Shown: positions 1 through 12,100 of the stretch, in pieces
How positions within the stretch are numbered: position 1 is the first letter of the stretch
Layout: every line of letters begins with the position of its first letter
Assembly: GCA_905250125.1 (NCBI GenBank)
Contig: CAJNOL010000020.1
Location: 62,001 to 126,000 of the forward strand
DNA length: 64,000 nt
DNA from: Rotaria sordida
Lineage: Eukaryota; Rotifera; Eurotatoria; Philodinida; Philodinidae
Reading direction: 5' to 3'
Notes under the pieces: generated by a model
Seen by the model: only the letters and a program-made list of their open reading frames with translations
Told to the model about the DNA's origin: nothing
The model's database searches: none
Position numbers and translations under genes: made by a program

Positions 1-569
1 CGATTATGACTTTCTTCATATTAGATTGACAACTATTGAATGTTCAATATTGATTAAATCTTTTGTATTTTAGAATATTCGTACAATTTTTAAATAGGAA
101 ATAACTTCTATTGAAATGCTATCGGTGGATACTTGCTCTAGAATTGAAGACATTACTTTTCTGAATGATCTTAAGTTAAAACATTTTCTATTTATGTTAA
201 TATTATTCAATAATATGCAATATAATCAAACTGATCATTTCAATAGTCATTTTTCTCAATATATGACATGATACAAAATTAAACTACTTAAAACTTGAAT
301 GATATTTTGAATTAGTGGAACAAAGTCTATTGTATGCTTCGCGGAACAAACAGAAAAGTAGGACGAATTTTCTCAGCAGATAAAAGTATGAGATAAATCA
401 TCAGCTGTTTATTGATCCTAAACTAAAGGTCAAAAATAGAACAAGTTTTAGTTAGTTTTTTGAATTTTTCTCAACAGATGGCTTTTTTCGTGCGAGCACT
501 ACTTCAATCTATAAACAGATTTTCCATTTTTGTTTTTGATTTGAATAATTTTTAGGGTAATTAACTATT
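1..569. other. AT-rich flank without a supported gene
   Basis: No ORF with coding-like codon use was found. A stretch near 97-171 could be read as a short exon preceded by an AG, but nothing joins it to another exon. Confidence 0.5.
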
Positions 570-1835
570 TTAATCTTTAATTTTTGATCTACCTGTAGAG
601 GTTAATTGTGAAGTTGGTGTTTTTGATTCATTTGCTGTCAAAAGAGTTAGTTCACGTACACGACGACATTGTCCTATAATAGGAAATGTATCTGAAAGAT
701 TCATCATTGTATATACTTGAATTTGATCAATTGTTGAATAAATTTGATACATATCTTTATTAGGCATATTTTTAGCTAAACTCGATCTTATTGTTAAACG
801 AGAAGACGTATATGGTATTGTATGAAGAAATATTCGTTTATCAATATCACTAATTGAATATCTAACAGGAATAGATTGCCATGATTTTTTAATAATATCT
901 ATATTAGAATAACCATAATTTTCATATGGATAATAACAAACAGTATAATTAAATTGTTTTAATTGTGAAGGAAGTATAGAAAGAAGTTTTGTACCATTAA
1001 TTAAATTAAAATCACGTGTAGATATTGTTAAAGAAAATATTTCAATTGAAGGTACAATTTGAAGTAATGATTTAAGATCATCTAATTGTGAATACCAATG
1101 TATAGCCCATACAGAAAATTCTTTTAAATATGGAAGTGTTATATTAAAAGGTACTTTTCTTAATGATGAATTTTTAAATGAAACATCAAGTCGATGTATA
1201 TTTGGTATAAAATGAATAAGAGATGATAAATCCATTAATGTATCAAGTTGAATAGTTAAAGAAAGTATATTATGACATATAATATTATTTATAAAATGAT
1301 TTATTGAATCAAATGAATCACAATCATAATCAAATATAATATCAGTTAAGAAATTATTTTTTATATTAAAAATTTTTTCAATAAAATCTATATTTCGTAT
1401 TGATGATGAACATGATAATTCTTGTATAATAAGTTTTTGTAGATATTTCATTTCATGTATAGTATCAATTATAAATGATAATAAATTTTCACTTGTCCAA
1501 CTTGTTAAAGTTAAAGTTTTTAAATTTGGAAACATATTAGATATTTGATGTTTAAATGAAGATGGAAATGATGCTTGATGTAATGGATGAATTGTTAATG
1601 AAAGAACAGATGAACCTATTCTAGGTAAAATATATTGATATATATAAAGTAATTGTTTATAAGATGCACGACGAAACCATACATGTTGACGATAGGATGT
1701 TATTGTTTGATTAATACGAGTATTTAAATCAAAAAATGAATAGAGAACATGACTACAATGAAGATATCGACAAATTTCTAAGATCATTTCATCTGGTAAG
1801 AGTTCAAATGTTGTTTTTGAATAAAAATACATCAT
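570..1835 (-). CDS. F-box protein, single exon
   Basis: The gene is an intact 421-codon ORF without introns. The N-terminus (residues 10-55) reads FELLPDEMILEICRYL followed by a second helix pair, the typical F-box pattern (LPxE-hydrophobic) that recruits a protein to SCF ubiquitin ligases through Skp1. The rest (about 70-400) is made of regular hydrophobic/Leu-Ile strands (for example LSLTIHPL, LTLTSW, LSLTIQLD, FSLTIS), which look like degenerate leucine-rich repeats for substrate binding. Two in-frame ATGs lie at 1835 and 1832. A pyrimidine-type acceptor (ATTCTAG) directly abuts the first, which supports this start and suggests a leader exon or trans-splicing. The family assignment rests on the F-box pattern. 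The substrate is unknown, and the last 20 residues look like low-complexity tail. Confidence 0.72.
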   Translation of the reverse strand: MMYFYSKTTFELLPDEMILEICRYLHCSHVLYSFFDLNTRINQTITSYRQHVWFRRASYKQLLYIYQYILPRIGSSVLSLTIHPLHQASFPSSFKHQISNMFPNLKTLTLTSWTSENLLSFIIDTIHEMKYLQKLIIQELSCSSSIRNIDFIEKIFNIKNNFLTDIIFDYDCDSFDSINHFINNIICHNILSLTIQLDTLMDLSSLIHFIPNIHRLDVSFKNSSLRKVPFNITLPYLKEFSVWAIHWYSQLDDLKSLLQIVPSIEIFSLTISTRDFNLINGTKLLSILPSQLKQFNYTVCYYPYENYGYSNIDIIKKSWQSIPVRYSISDIDKRIFLHTIPYTSSRLTIRSSLAKNMPNKDMYQIYSTIDQIQVYTMMNLSDTFPIIGQCRRVRELTLLTANESKTPTSQLTSTGRSKIKD

Positions 1836-4800
1836 CTAGAATTAATTGATAAAAGTTTTGTCTATTTAATTTTATATTTCATATTGAATCAAAAATATTT
1901 TGAACTTCAGAATGTTTTGTTTTTTACGAATTCAAAACAATAAACTCTTTTTCTTTTTGATCATTAGTAAAGTTTAATATTATTGATAAAAATTTTTTAT
2001 TAACATATTAAATTTTATTTCAACTATATTATTATCTCTTTTTTCTTTCCATAACGATAAGAGATAATATATCAAATGAGATGCTTGTACCAAAATATTT
2101 TTACCGCCATATGATCAAGTCAAATACATTTTCAAGGTACTAAAAATAAACTCAATTTTCTATATTATAATGATTAATCAAGATTTTGATAACCATCAGA
2201 TAATTATATTTAATTCAGTTTCAAGCTATGAATATGAAAATAAAGACAATCTTCATCATATTTTCGGACTACAAATTAGATATAACTAAAGATATGAATG
2301 ATTGACTGATATAAATTAATTCTGGTAGAAAATAATAATATTTATTATATTGTATTTATGCTTTTGTAAGGTAACGACAAAAGTAATCAGAAAAGAACAG
2401 AAAGACTTGAGAATGACTCATTCTTTTGCATTCGACTGGACCATTCTCGAACAATCAGTTTACTTAGTGAATCTAGCGCCTTTATTTTTAAACTTAATAA
2501 TTATTTTTAAAATCCAAAGTCATTTTTTTTTCGAAAAAAAATCTATGAATTTTTTTCGAAACATTGAAAAATCGTGTCAATTATCGAATAATAATTCAAT
2601 AGAATATAGTGATAAATCAAAACAAAAAACCCTCAAGCACTACATTTTTCTTTAGATATCAAAAAAAAAGTAAACATACTCATATCAAATTATCCTGAAA
2701 ATAGGAAAAGTATTCCTCTTTTTTTTGTTTTGATACTCATGAATAATTAGAAAAGATATATTGTAGGCAAAATTGAAATTCTAATTTTAATCAGGCAAGA
2801 TTAATATTCTAATATTGACTAATTCATTTATCAGTCAGAATTGCATTTACCAGTTATGCCTGGATAATATGAGAATTTGATTAGAAATAAATTCATACAA
2901 TCAAAACAATTAAATTCTAAATAGAATAAATATTTTTTTTTATTGAAAAATATTTTGCCATGTCACAAAACAATTTACATGACACAATATCCTTATCTAT
3001 TTATGCACTATTTTTAGAACCACCCCCTTTTGCATTATAAGTTAGCGAACAATAAACTTCTGTTTGTTTTTTTGACACAAATATCGTTTTGTAGGACATT
3101 TGCCTTGACAATTGCATATGCATCCAATAATTGAATCCTACTCAGAGACATTTGTATTAGGTTGTAATGCGTACATATATATTTAAAGCAATTATCGACA
3201 TGATCACTACGATTATAATTTTCTATCTATTTCGTTTTATCCCATTCTATTTTTAGTAAAGTAGATGATTATACGAACTTATCTCTCATCGAATTGTAAT
3301 TTTGCCTACAATAAATATTTATTAATTTATGTTTATCATAAATAATAATAAAAAAAACATATACAACAAGAATGAATATTTTCATGTTAGCATTTCAATA
3401 ATATGCTTTTTGAAAATTATTTATGGTTTAAATAAAATAGTTTTTGATTCTTTAGATCAGCATTTCATACTAATTATATGACAATTTTTTCTTTCTATCC
3501 AATAAGCCTTTCTTTGTTGCCGTCAATTATCGTCAAAGAAAATTTTATTCAGAGTAGTAAATAAGATCTTATTGCATATATATTTATTTAATATTAGTTT
3601 ATATAGATTAAAATCGATGCTGCCAGCGATGATTCACAGCATTTCTTTTTACAACCATACAGAAATTTTTTTGTTGCCATCAACAAAATAAAATATTGAA
3701 AAGTAAATGTCTATTTAAATTTTTATTGACAATAATATGTTGTTACTTTTTTTTTTTAGAACGAATCTTCTCTCTGTAGTATTGTTCAATATTATTTGAT
3801 CAGCATCCTTAAACTATTCGATATTATACTTAATAATAAATCCTATATTTTTTATATGAAATTTGTTTTTCCTCTTTTTTAAGCTACAATCTTTTCACAA
3901 AGCGTAATATTGTAACAACATTTTTAATTTAACATTATGAAGTAATGTACTTATATTTCGTTATGATTATTTTAATTCATCAAATTGTATTTTTATTTTT
4001 AAAGAAAATAAAATTTTTCGGAAAATAATTCTCTTGATAAAATTGTTGTTGGTTTTTTCTATTGACAAATGTCTATTATTTTTATGAATTTCGTAATATT
4101 TGATAATCATGTCTATCATCATAAATGACATCATTGAAAAAATGCGTTTGTAGTTTTTGCGAATTGATAATTTCATCTATTTTTAAATATTTACTCAAAA
4201 GATTCAAATGAATAATATATATGCACACCTACGTCATTTTAAATAGCATGTATTGCTTCTATAATTTGTTATTTCGATTGTCCATTAAAAGAGCAATTGC
4301 GTTCGAATTATTACAATAGTGCAAATTACTCCTACGATATTATATCGATATTTGAACAACATCATTTTCTTGTACTTATTGTATTACAAGTTTGTTCGAC
4401 TTTTTTTCGTCATGTGATGAGTCCTAATGAATAATGTTTGCGTAATATTGTACACGTAGAATAACTTTTAGCGTCTCTTTCCTATGTTCCTCTTAAATAA
4501 AGAGATAAAGATTTTTTTAGTAATAAGATACCAAAATGTCCCTCCGTAACCTCGCCCCTTTTTTTCTTTTCTTGTCTTTCTTTCTTTTTCTCACTTGGGA
4601 GAAATGTTCGTATGTTGCCCGCCAGTTGATTTTTATTAAGTTTGTTTCTGCGCACAAATGGTAACTGGCACAATTTTGTAACATTAGAAAGAGGAGGGTG
4701 TGTCGATAGAAATGAGGATAAAAAAGCAAAATAACAAGAAATAAAAGAAATCACGAGAAGGGTTGGCAGTATCCGCTCAAGGTCGTCCAAATATCAACAT

Positions 4801-5033
4801 GAATAACAAGAGAGAACGGAAGAGAAAAAAAGAGAAAAAGAAAAAAATCTATGTCTATTCTACTGCTGTTCTAATCGTCACACCCTCCAGAATGTTTTCG
4901 TAGATGAGAGAAAATATATAGACCCCCCTTCATATATAAAGACTATTCTTTTATTTGTAACAAGAAGTTATATAACATATCAGTCTTTCTATCTACAGAA
5001 CTATTTTAATTTAAATAAGAAACATTTGAACAA
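1836..5033. other. Intergenic AT-rich DNA
   Basis: The longest ORFs here (for example near 3967-4176 and 4482-4790, minus strand) have no gene-like composition or splice partners. The stretch 4540-4860 is rich in CT/AG runs and leads into the promoter of the next plus-strand gene. Confidence 0.5.
4933..4940 (+). promoter_or_regulatory. Putative TATA box of the 5034 gene
   Basis: TATATAAA lies about 95 bp upstream of the ATG at 5034, after a C-run (GACCCCCCTT). Spacing and orientation fit a core promoter. There is no other evidence, and such words are common in AT-rich DNA. Confidence 0.4.
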
Positions 5034-5969
5034 ATGTCTTCAAAAACGCGCGATCGATCACACACATGGAATTTTGGCATGAAAGCTCCACTTGAATCAA
5101 TGTTTCATCTCCCACTTAATACCAGTGAAGCAGGAAAATTCGGTTTTTATCGGTAAAAACAATTAATTTATTGATTTTTGTTTTTTTTTGTAAACCTTCC
5201 TTTATTTTTTCTTCTAGACTATATCTCACTAACCATGCATCTGATACAGACCCAACATTATTTGATAATTCGGAGAGTAAGTAACTAATTAATTAAATTA
5301 ATATTAAATTTTATACGGGAAAAAAAAGAAAATTTCCTTGCGATACATTTCATGCATTAAAAGAGGAAGAACGATGAAAAAAAAATCATGACATCATTGT
5401 TCGACAAAATACTTTTATGATGCAATGTGGCCCTTCTCTTTGATGAATAATATATTGGATTACTTCCTCTGTTAGATGTCACTACATTTGTTAGCGTTTT
5501 TAAAAGATTTGTTTTTTCCTGTTCTAGTATTCCTAATTTACTTCTTATTATATTAGAATATGTTCAATAAGAAATAATAAAAATAAAAATTTTGTTTCTA
5601 GCACCTATCCTCTTGGAATCAACATCGTCATCATCAAACGGAAACAGACAATGGAGACCATTTGCTAGTTTTGTAACACCTGATGACTCAAAATCTTCGA
5701 CATTGACAAGTTCACAATCATCAAATTCAATTTCTACAATGCAATCGGACGGAATTTCTTCAATGAATTCTAGTGTTTCGTCAAACACTAATAGCTCACA
5801 AATACAGCCAAATCATTTTGCTCAATCGGTTCCATCATTGGCTGATATTGTTAAGAGTGCAATAAATATAGGTCATTTTGGTGCAACCTTACAGCAGAGT
5901 CGACGTTCATTTAGTGGAACGACATTATCATCAAAAGATCTCAATCATTTATCTCCTCAATCAATGTAA
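5034..5969 (+). CDS. Ser-rich protein of unknown function, 3 exons
   Basis: The exons are 5034-5152, 5218-5276 and 5602-5969, giving 181 aa. Phases close (2 then 1), the second donor is a perfect GTAAGT, and both acceptors end in TTCTAG. The N-terminus (about residues 10-40) has a non-repetitive patch containing WNFGMKAPLESMFHLP and GKFGFYR, which looks like a conserved short motif. Residues 58-120 are Ser/Asn/Thr-rich and probably disordered. A last patch (SLADIVKSAINIGHFG, about 145) could form a helix. AATAAA-type signals start within a few bases of the stop. I do not recognise the family. It has no signal peptide or membrane segment, so it is likely a soluble regulatory or adaptor protein, but that is only a guess. 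Confidence 0.7.
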
Positions 5970-7589
5970 AACCAATAAAAAATAAATGTACCAAATATAA
6001 ACGTGGAGAACAGTTGCTTTTTTATTTGATGGTCAGATAAATTTAAATGTGCTTTCTTATGTCTTTCCCTATTGTCTTTTATTTGTCATTGTCCTTATGT
6101 TAAAATATTATGTTATGTATATTATTGTTTGTGTCTTATTGTATCTTGTTCTATCCTTTAATAATGTGGTGTTGCTTTGTTTGGTTATTCTGTTTTCTTT
6201 TTTTTTCTTAAATTTCAGTAAATAAAAATTATTGAAAACTAAATAAGAAATATATGATATTTTATGACATTTCATAACATAACATAAAATAATATTTGTT
6301 TTCGAAAATCCAAAATTTCTAATTATACGATATGTAATTGCTTCTAGCATATGTTTACAAGGGTAATACTAAACACGTATAGTGTATATTTCCTTTTGAA
6401 ATACCTGTAACAAGTCATGCGCAAAACAAAACCAAATCAAAAAACAGAAAAACAAAAAAAACGTGTTACTATTTTTCATATGAAATACATATGGTTATTA
6501 TAGAATCTAATGTCTTATATTAATAGGAAGAAAAACACGTGAAAGTTATAAAGAAAGACAATTACTAAATAAAATAGAACGAAGATTGAACTTAGAAACA
6601 TCGTAGGTTTCTTGTCTGATCTTATTTCGTGAAGATTTTATTCTAATTTTGTATATTATATTTTCTTATCAGACCATAATATATTTGATATGTTAACGGT
6701 TCATTATCAAATAAAATGTGATAAATATTTGCATGAAAATGTTTTCATTATCATCCCGCTTGGTTGAATCGAGCAATTTCATGGGTTTCTGCTTGATCAT
6801 AAATGTGACGACAAAATGAATCAAAAAAACAAACAAACAATTTCTCGATAAAAACATAGAGTATTTGAATTTAGTTTTTCTTCTATTTTCAAAAATTCTA
6901 ATAGAATATACATGTTTTCACAGTAAAACCATAGTTCTCTATCGATTTGAAATCAGTGCATTTGATTGAGTTGAAAACTTTGAGTAACTATTAGAAGTAA
7001 TTATCAACAAAGGATTAGATCGAACAATGAAAATTTTTTTCCAAACACTATTTAATAAATCTAAAAGCCAGTAGAAGGATTATCATATAAAAAAATAAGT
7101 CTTACGCGCTTTGTTTATATCTAATCAAGAGCTGTATGAAAATAAAAGTTAGAATCAAAATAGCTTGAATATCTGACAATGTTGCTTTGCTAAGTATAAC
7201 TGACTAACTATAATCTCAGAGGAATAACAATTAGTAATGAATCACGTAACATTTTTAGAGAAAAATACTATGAAAAAGTAATTTGATCGTTTCATTAAAA
7301 AAGCAAATAAGATAATAATGTCATTCAATACTTTCAACGAATTCGTCATACAACAACGATATTACATTACGAATGTAAAACAGAGATCCGAATCATCTCA
7401 CCTCACATTCTATGAGATTAACAAATTGGCCAATCCTATTCTGTGGAATTTTTATACAATATAGAATTCTATTGCTTATCAAAGTTATTTTATAAGTTTA
7501 ATATTTGATTATGTCTTCATCTCCGAAATTGATTTTTTGACGACTCTTGACTTATTTTGAGGAGGAGGAACAAAGTTTAAAATATTCTA
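5970..7589. other. Intergenic AT-rich DNA
   Basis: This stretch holds the 3' untranslated region of the upstream gene (AATAAA near 5975) and then AT-rich sequence with no supported gene. Confidence 0.5.
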
Positions 7590-9144
7590 CCCACGGAAAA
7601 ATTTTTCAACAAATACCGCTACTAATCGCGGTTTAAAGAGTCGCGTTTCTGACCGGTTAAAACGAACCGCGGGAGTCAGACCGTTTATTAGGTTTATACA
7701 CACCGTCTGAAATCGCGGTTTGAAGAAACCGCGGTTTTGAACGGCTTTTGAAAAAAAATGACATCTATCCTAGTTGTTAACTAGCTGGGATCGCGGTGCA
7801 GCTTCGGTCTCATTACGGTGATCTAATACCGCGGTCAACCTGTATAATACCACCGATCATATAAATTTTTTTGCTTCAAGTGAGATTCGAACTCCTTACC
7901 TTATAATCACAGTTCGATAATTCCATTGAACCATATGGCGATGTTCATAGAAGCATCAAATACAATACTCTTTCTGATTTAAATTAAAAAGTCTAAGATA
8001 ATAGTGTGTAAATAACAAAGTAGAGGATTTCTTTAAAATCTTTATATTTTCCTGTGCTATTGTTATATTTTTAAATATTTATTTGCATTAATTGCAACGA
8101 ATTGTGTCTATTTATATTTCCTCATACATTAAATTAAGTTGAGTAATTTAAATTTAAAATAAATGTTTATTATAATAAATTTAGTTTTTTTAAGTTAAAT
8201 TATTTTAATTTTGTAATTTCTAAAATTAGAAATTAAACTATTCTATTTCAACATTACATTTATCTAAAACTATGTATTAGAATTTTTATTCAACAAACAG
8301 GAGCTAATCTACCAAAGGATCGTACTTGGTATCAAAATGAGTTTGTTAAAGAAGAGCCAAAAGTGAGTTTCTGGTTAGCGAGATGCTTTAAATTCTTTTC
8401 TCATTTGAGACTTTGAAAAACTTTTCGCGAACTATTCGTTGTAGGTATGCCAGCTTTTATTTATAAGTAAATTAAATTAACAGTAATTTAAAATTTGAAA
8501 TAAATTTTACTTTTTTTTTCTTCGTAGTTTAAAATTAAAAAATGAATTACTGTTAATTTGAATTTATTTTAAATTAACAGAAATGAAAACCCTAATCCGA
8601 ATATCACGATTCGTCCCATCAGGTAATTGTAATTGCGTTTTAAAACTTTTTGTCGTAACAACAGTGCTTTATAGAGTCGAACTGTAATATTAATCCGAAA
8701 GTTTCTGTCTAATAAAAGAGCAATATTTTATCGAACCGCGACTCCATCTATCAAAACCGCGGTAGCAGATTATGAAAACAGGTGGCGTTGAAAAACCGAG
8801 GTTCGGACTGCGATTATTGTGGTTTGACTAATCGTGTCTTTCAAAGGTATCCAGAAATCGCGGTTTATAAGAAGGTTTTAGCAAAATATAAAACCGTGAA
8901 AAATAGCGATTTGAGATACCGCAATTCGTTTTGAACATACCGAGGTCTTCTGGAACCACGGTTTTCAGCGGTAGAAGCAACCGCGACCTTGTTTGAGCAT
9001 ACCGCGGTAAGTTGTGACCGCGGTGTAACTAACCGCGGTTAATTGCGGTCTTTTTTATCAAATCGCGGTTTATAAGGAAAAACCGGCGGTCTTTACAAAA
9101 AATCGCGGTTGACAGCGGTATTGGTAAGAATTTTTTTCCGTGGG
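7590..9144. mobile_element. TIR element with arrays of ACCGCGGT words, TA target duplication
   Basis: The left end CCCACGGAAAAATTTTTC and the right end, read on the minus strand as CCCACGGAAAAAAATTC, form terminal inverted repeats that extend imperfectly to the shared word AATACCGCT. Both ends are flanked by TA (7588-7589 and 9145-9146), as expected of Tc1/mariner-like or other TA-targeting DNA transposons. Inside each end are many copies of ACCGCGGT, TCGCGGTT or CGCGGT in both orientations (about 7627-7840 and 8738-9120). The middle (about 7870-8700) lacks them and is AT-rich. No transposase ORF is present, so this is a non-autonomous element. It carries a tRNA-like stretch at 7872-7944. Confidence 0.8.
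7872..7944 (-). repeat. tRNA-like segment (SINE or tRNA relic)
   Basis: On the minus strand an A-box-like TGGTTCAATGGA with a GTTC/GAAC D-stem is followed about 30 nt later by a B-box-like GAGTTCGAATCTC. The acceptor stem and anticodon stem do not pair, so it is not a working tRNA gene. It is most likely a tRNA-derived SINE head or old tRNA copy carried by the surrounding element. Confidence 0.5.
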
Positions 9145-9146
9145 TA

Positions 9147-12100
9147 GTCTTTCTTAACCTTATCGTTCAGTCTCTCTATTTACATATCATCAATATCTAT
9201 ACTATACCAAATTGAAAATATGTATCTATCGATGTGGTTAAAACGATTTTAATGAGATACAACTATCGTTTTTTACTTAGGAATTAGCTTTTCAATTACT
9301 TTGTTTAATATTTTATTTGTGTATGGAAGACAGAATATTTTGTGAATTTTATTAACTAATAATTTGTTCATGATGTTTAGTAATAATTTCATTGATCTAT
9401 TCAAAATAAACTGAAACCAATTTCAGTTACATAAAATTCATGTTTGTCTCTCGAATTAGATAACAAATTGCATATATTGATATGTCGATTCCATGATTAT
9501 CGATAAATCCAATATTCATAGAAGTTTTTCAATAAAAATAAACTTCTTAATCTATTCACCATAATTCATAAATAACTATTAAAAATCCATGATGAGTGAT
9601 CAAATATATTGTCTTTCTATAGTACGAGAAATATATGAAAATTAATTTTTCTACACAAAAATAATACAAGTTGTAAAAGAAAACAAATTTTCTCGAAATT
9701 GATATATTTCACTTATATGTCATTGATTTTCAAGAAGATCAAAAACTTTTGGAACATTCATTTTTGAATTTAATTTCATTAATTATCTATTTTAAAGAAT
9801 AAGACATAATACTAATTGTGTGTAAAATTTTTTTATTCTACTAAAAATATTTATATTTAGTACGACTTAACTTTTATTAATATTTTTATAGACGATATAT
9901 CCAGAATTTCCAACAGAAAGCTGGAACAAAGTACAAATAAATGTCAACTGGTATATTTTTCTAAAGAGCAAAGTACTATAGCAAAGAACTGATAAGAACA
10001 AAGACGAAATTATTACTATTTGCATCTTATGATGAAGAATATATCTCTTGGCATAAATAATATGGAAAAATAACATATGGATAATGAAAAAATTCTACAA
10101 ATATTCATTGGATTAGGTTTAAGGAATACTTCTCTAAATTAATTTTTACTATCATACATATTAAAAATAAGAAAAAATCCATAAAATGAAAACAATTATA
10201 TTCTTAGAAATATTAATTTAATAGTTCTTGGAGATTTAAAGAAGCGTTTAAATCTTCAAGTAAATTTCATATTTTTAATCAGAATTAATGTTATTAGTTC
10301 ACTGCGAGCTTATTTTATTAATATTAAATAATATTCAAAGATATCAAAGAGGTAGAAGTTAATCGTTTTAGCTAACGATTTAAATGCGTATAAGATTGTA
10401 ATTTGTAGGAGTTTGAAAGATTGTGTTTGTCCTTGGTGAACTGTCTAGTGAAATTATTTCTTCTATTGTAGCCATCCCGAAGTTGTATGTGTTCACAAAA
10501 ATCCGAGAATCATCAACAAACTGCACTGACGTCATCTCATTATCATAGACGGAAATCAAAATCCGTCGAATACTTGTCTGACTTTTATGTCTGATAGTAT
10601 TTTTCAGTGTATTTTGTGCTTAGAATATCTTCGGGTCGAGTTCGATCACGAATATTAACCGTATCCTCAATACTCTAAATGAAATTTTCTAAATCGAGTC
10701 TGATATTTGTTCTGAAGATATAAGATGTTTTTCTTTCAATAACTAGTAGTGTATCTCAGACATTACTCAAACAATTTTATACAAACTGAGTTATGATTTA
10801 TTCCAGTAGATTTGATGGTTTTTATCAAAAGCTTCATACAGCTCTGTTTAAATTCAACATATCAGGACAAACACATTAAGAAAATTTTAATTAATCTTTA
10901 GCTATTTTTAGTGGAGCTTGAAATCATATCTGATTCTTTTTAAAACTTCAAATATACATTACTGCTATCAAACTTTCTTGTTTGAACATAAATGACATCA
11001 GAGTCATTCTAGTTTTAATGTTCCAGAAGTACTAATGACATTAGGCTTAATTTGATGTGTGTTGTCGGTATAAGTGAATATTTGTTTCACAACTAACTGC
11101 ATAACGAAATTTGTCAAAAATGAACTTTAGCAACAATTACTACACATTGTTTATCATTAATATAAAGATATTTAGTTTATGATTCTCGTGATCCTCAAAT
11201 AGGCCTTGTTCAATTTGATAAAAGTCTGAAGTTAGTTTCGGTAAGAGATTTCTATAATCAATTATGTCCAAATGCTGAGCATGATAGAAAATTTTAAAAA
11301 ACCGAAGTCAACTTTCCGATCTTCATAAGTTAGCTTTACTATTTTTTTAAAATAAAATAGTCCTTTTTCTTTTTTTTTTCAAAAAGATATTTAACATTAT
11401 TACAAGATCAAAAAGATTATTCTTGTTGATCTGATTAAGACTGTTAAGTCATATCACTTTCATCATTGACCAATATTGAATGAAGCAAAGAAAAAAAAAT
11501 GAAAAAAAAGCAAATGCTTTTATTTCAGTTACGTCCATCAAGTGAATCAATTTGAACTGAAATTACATCAGAACATTCAATGGATATAAGTCGTCATGTC
11601 ATAGATTCCATTTTACGCCCAATACTTAAAGTTGAATTAGAGAAAAAATTAAACAGTTTAAATCTTCAGTTCTATAAGGGATGTTGAAGTGTAGAGCTAT
11701 AACATTTGGAACCACTTCCTCCTTCCCTCCACCGACTGTGATAGACACCATGACGACTCATCACAGATCGTGACAGGTATCTTGACAATGCTCTTCTTGA
11801 GGCTGCAAATAACAATTATATCGTGTTTCACATTTTAATCCTGCAAGGATTACGCTAGCAGCTCTTTAAGATTTCCTAGAAATAGCAGAAAATCTATTTT
11901 AGTCTACAGATCAGTGAAAGATTTTATGCTTTCCTTAGGGAACTTTGTTTTTGGGTTTGGTACGAAACCTTAAAAGGTCTTCTTGTGTGTCTGCAGAGAA
12001 AATTGTTTAGTCCCGCTAAGACACATCTTTTGTTTAGAGTGTAAGATGTCGGATAGATATTTTCAAGTTCGATTTCCTGTATGTGCGATACGTTCTACTA

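Noticed and set aside
4482-4790. 102-codon minus ORF with a hydrophobic start
   Set aside because: It is driven by CT/AG-rich low-complexity DNA upstream of the 5034 gene; no partner exons.
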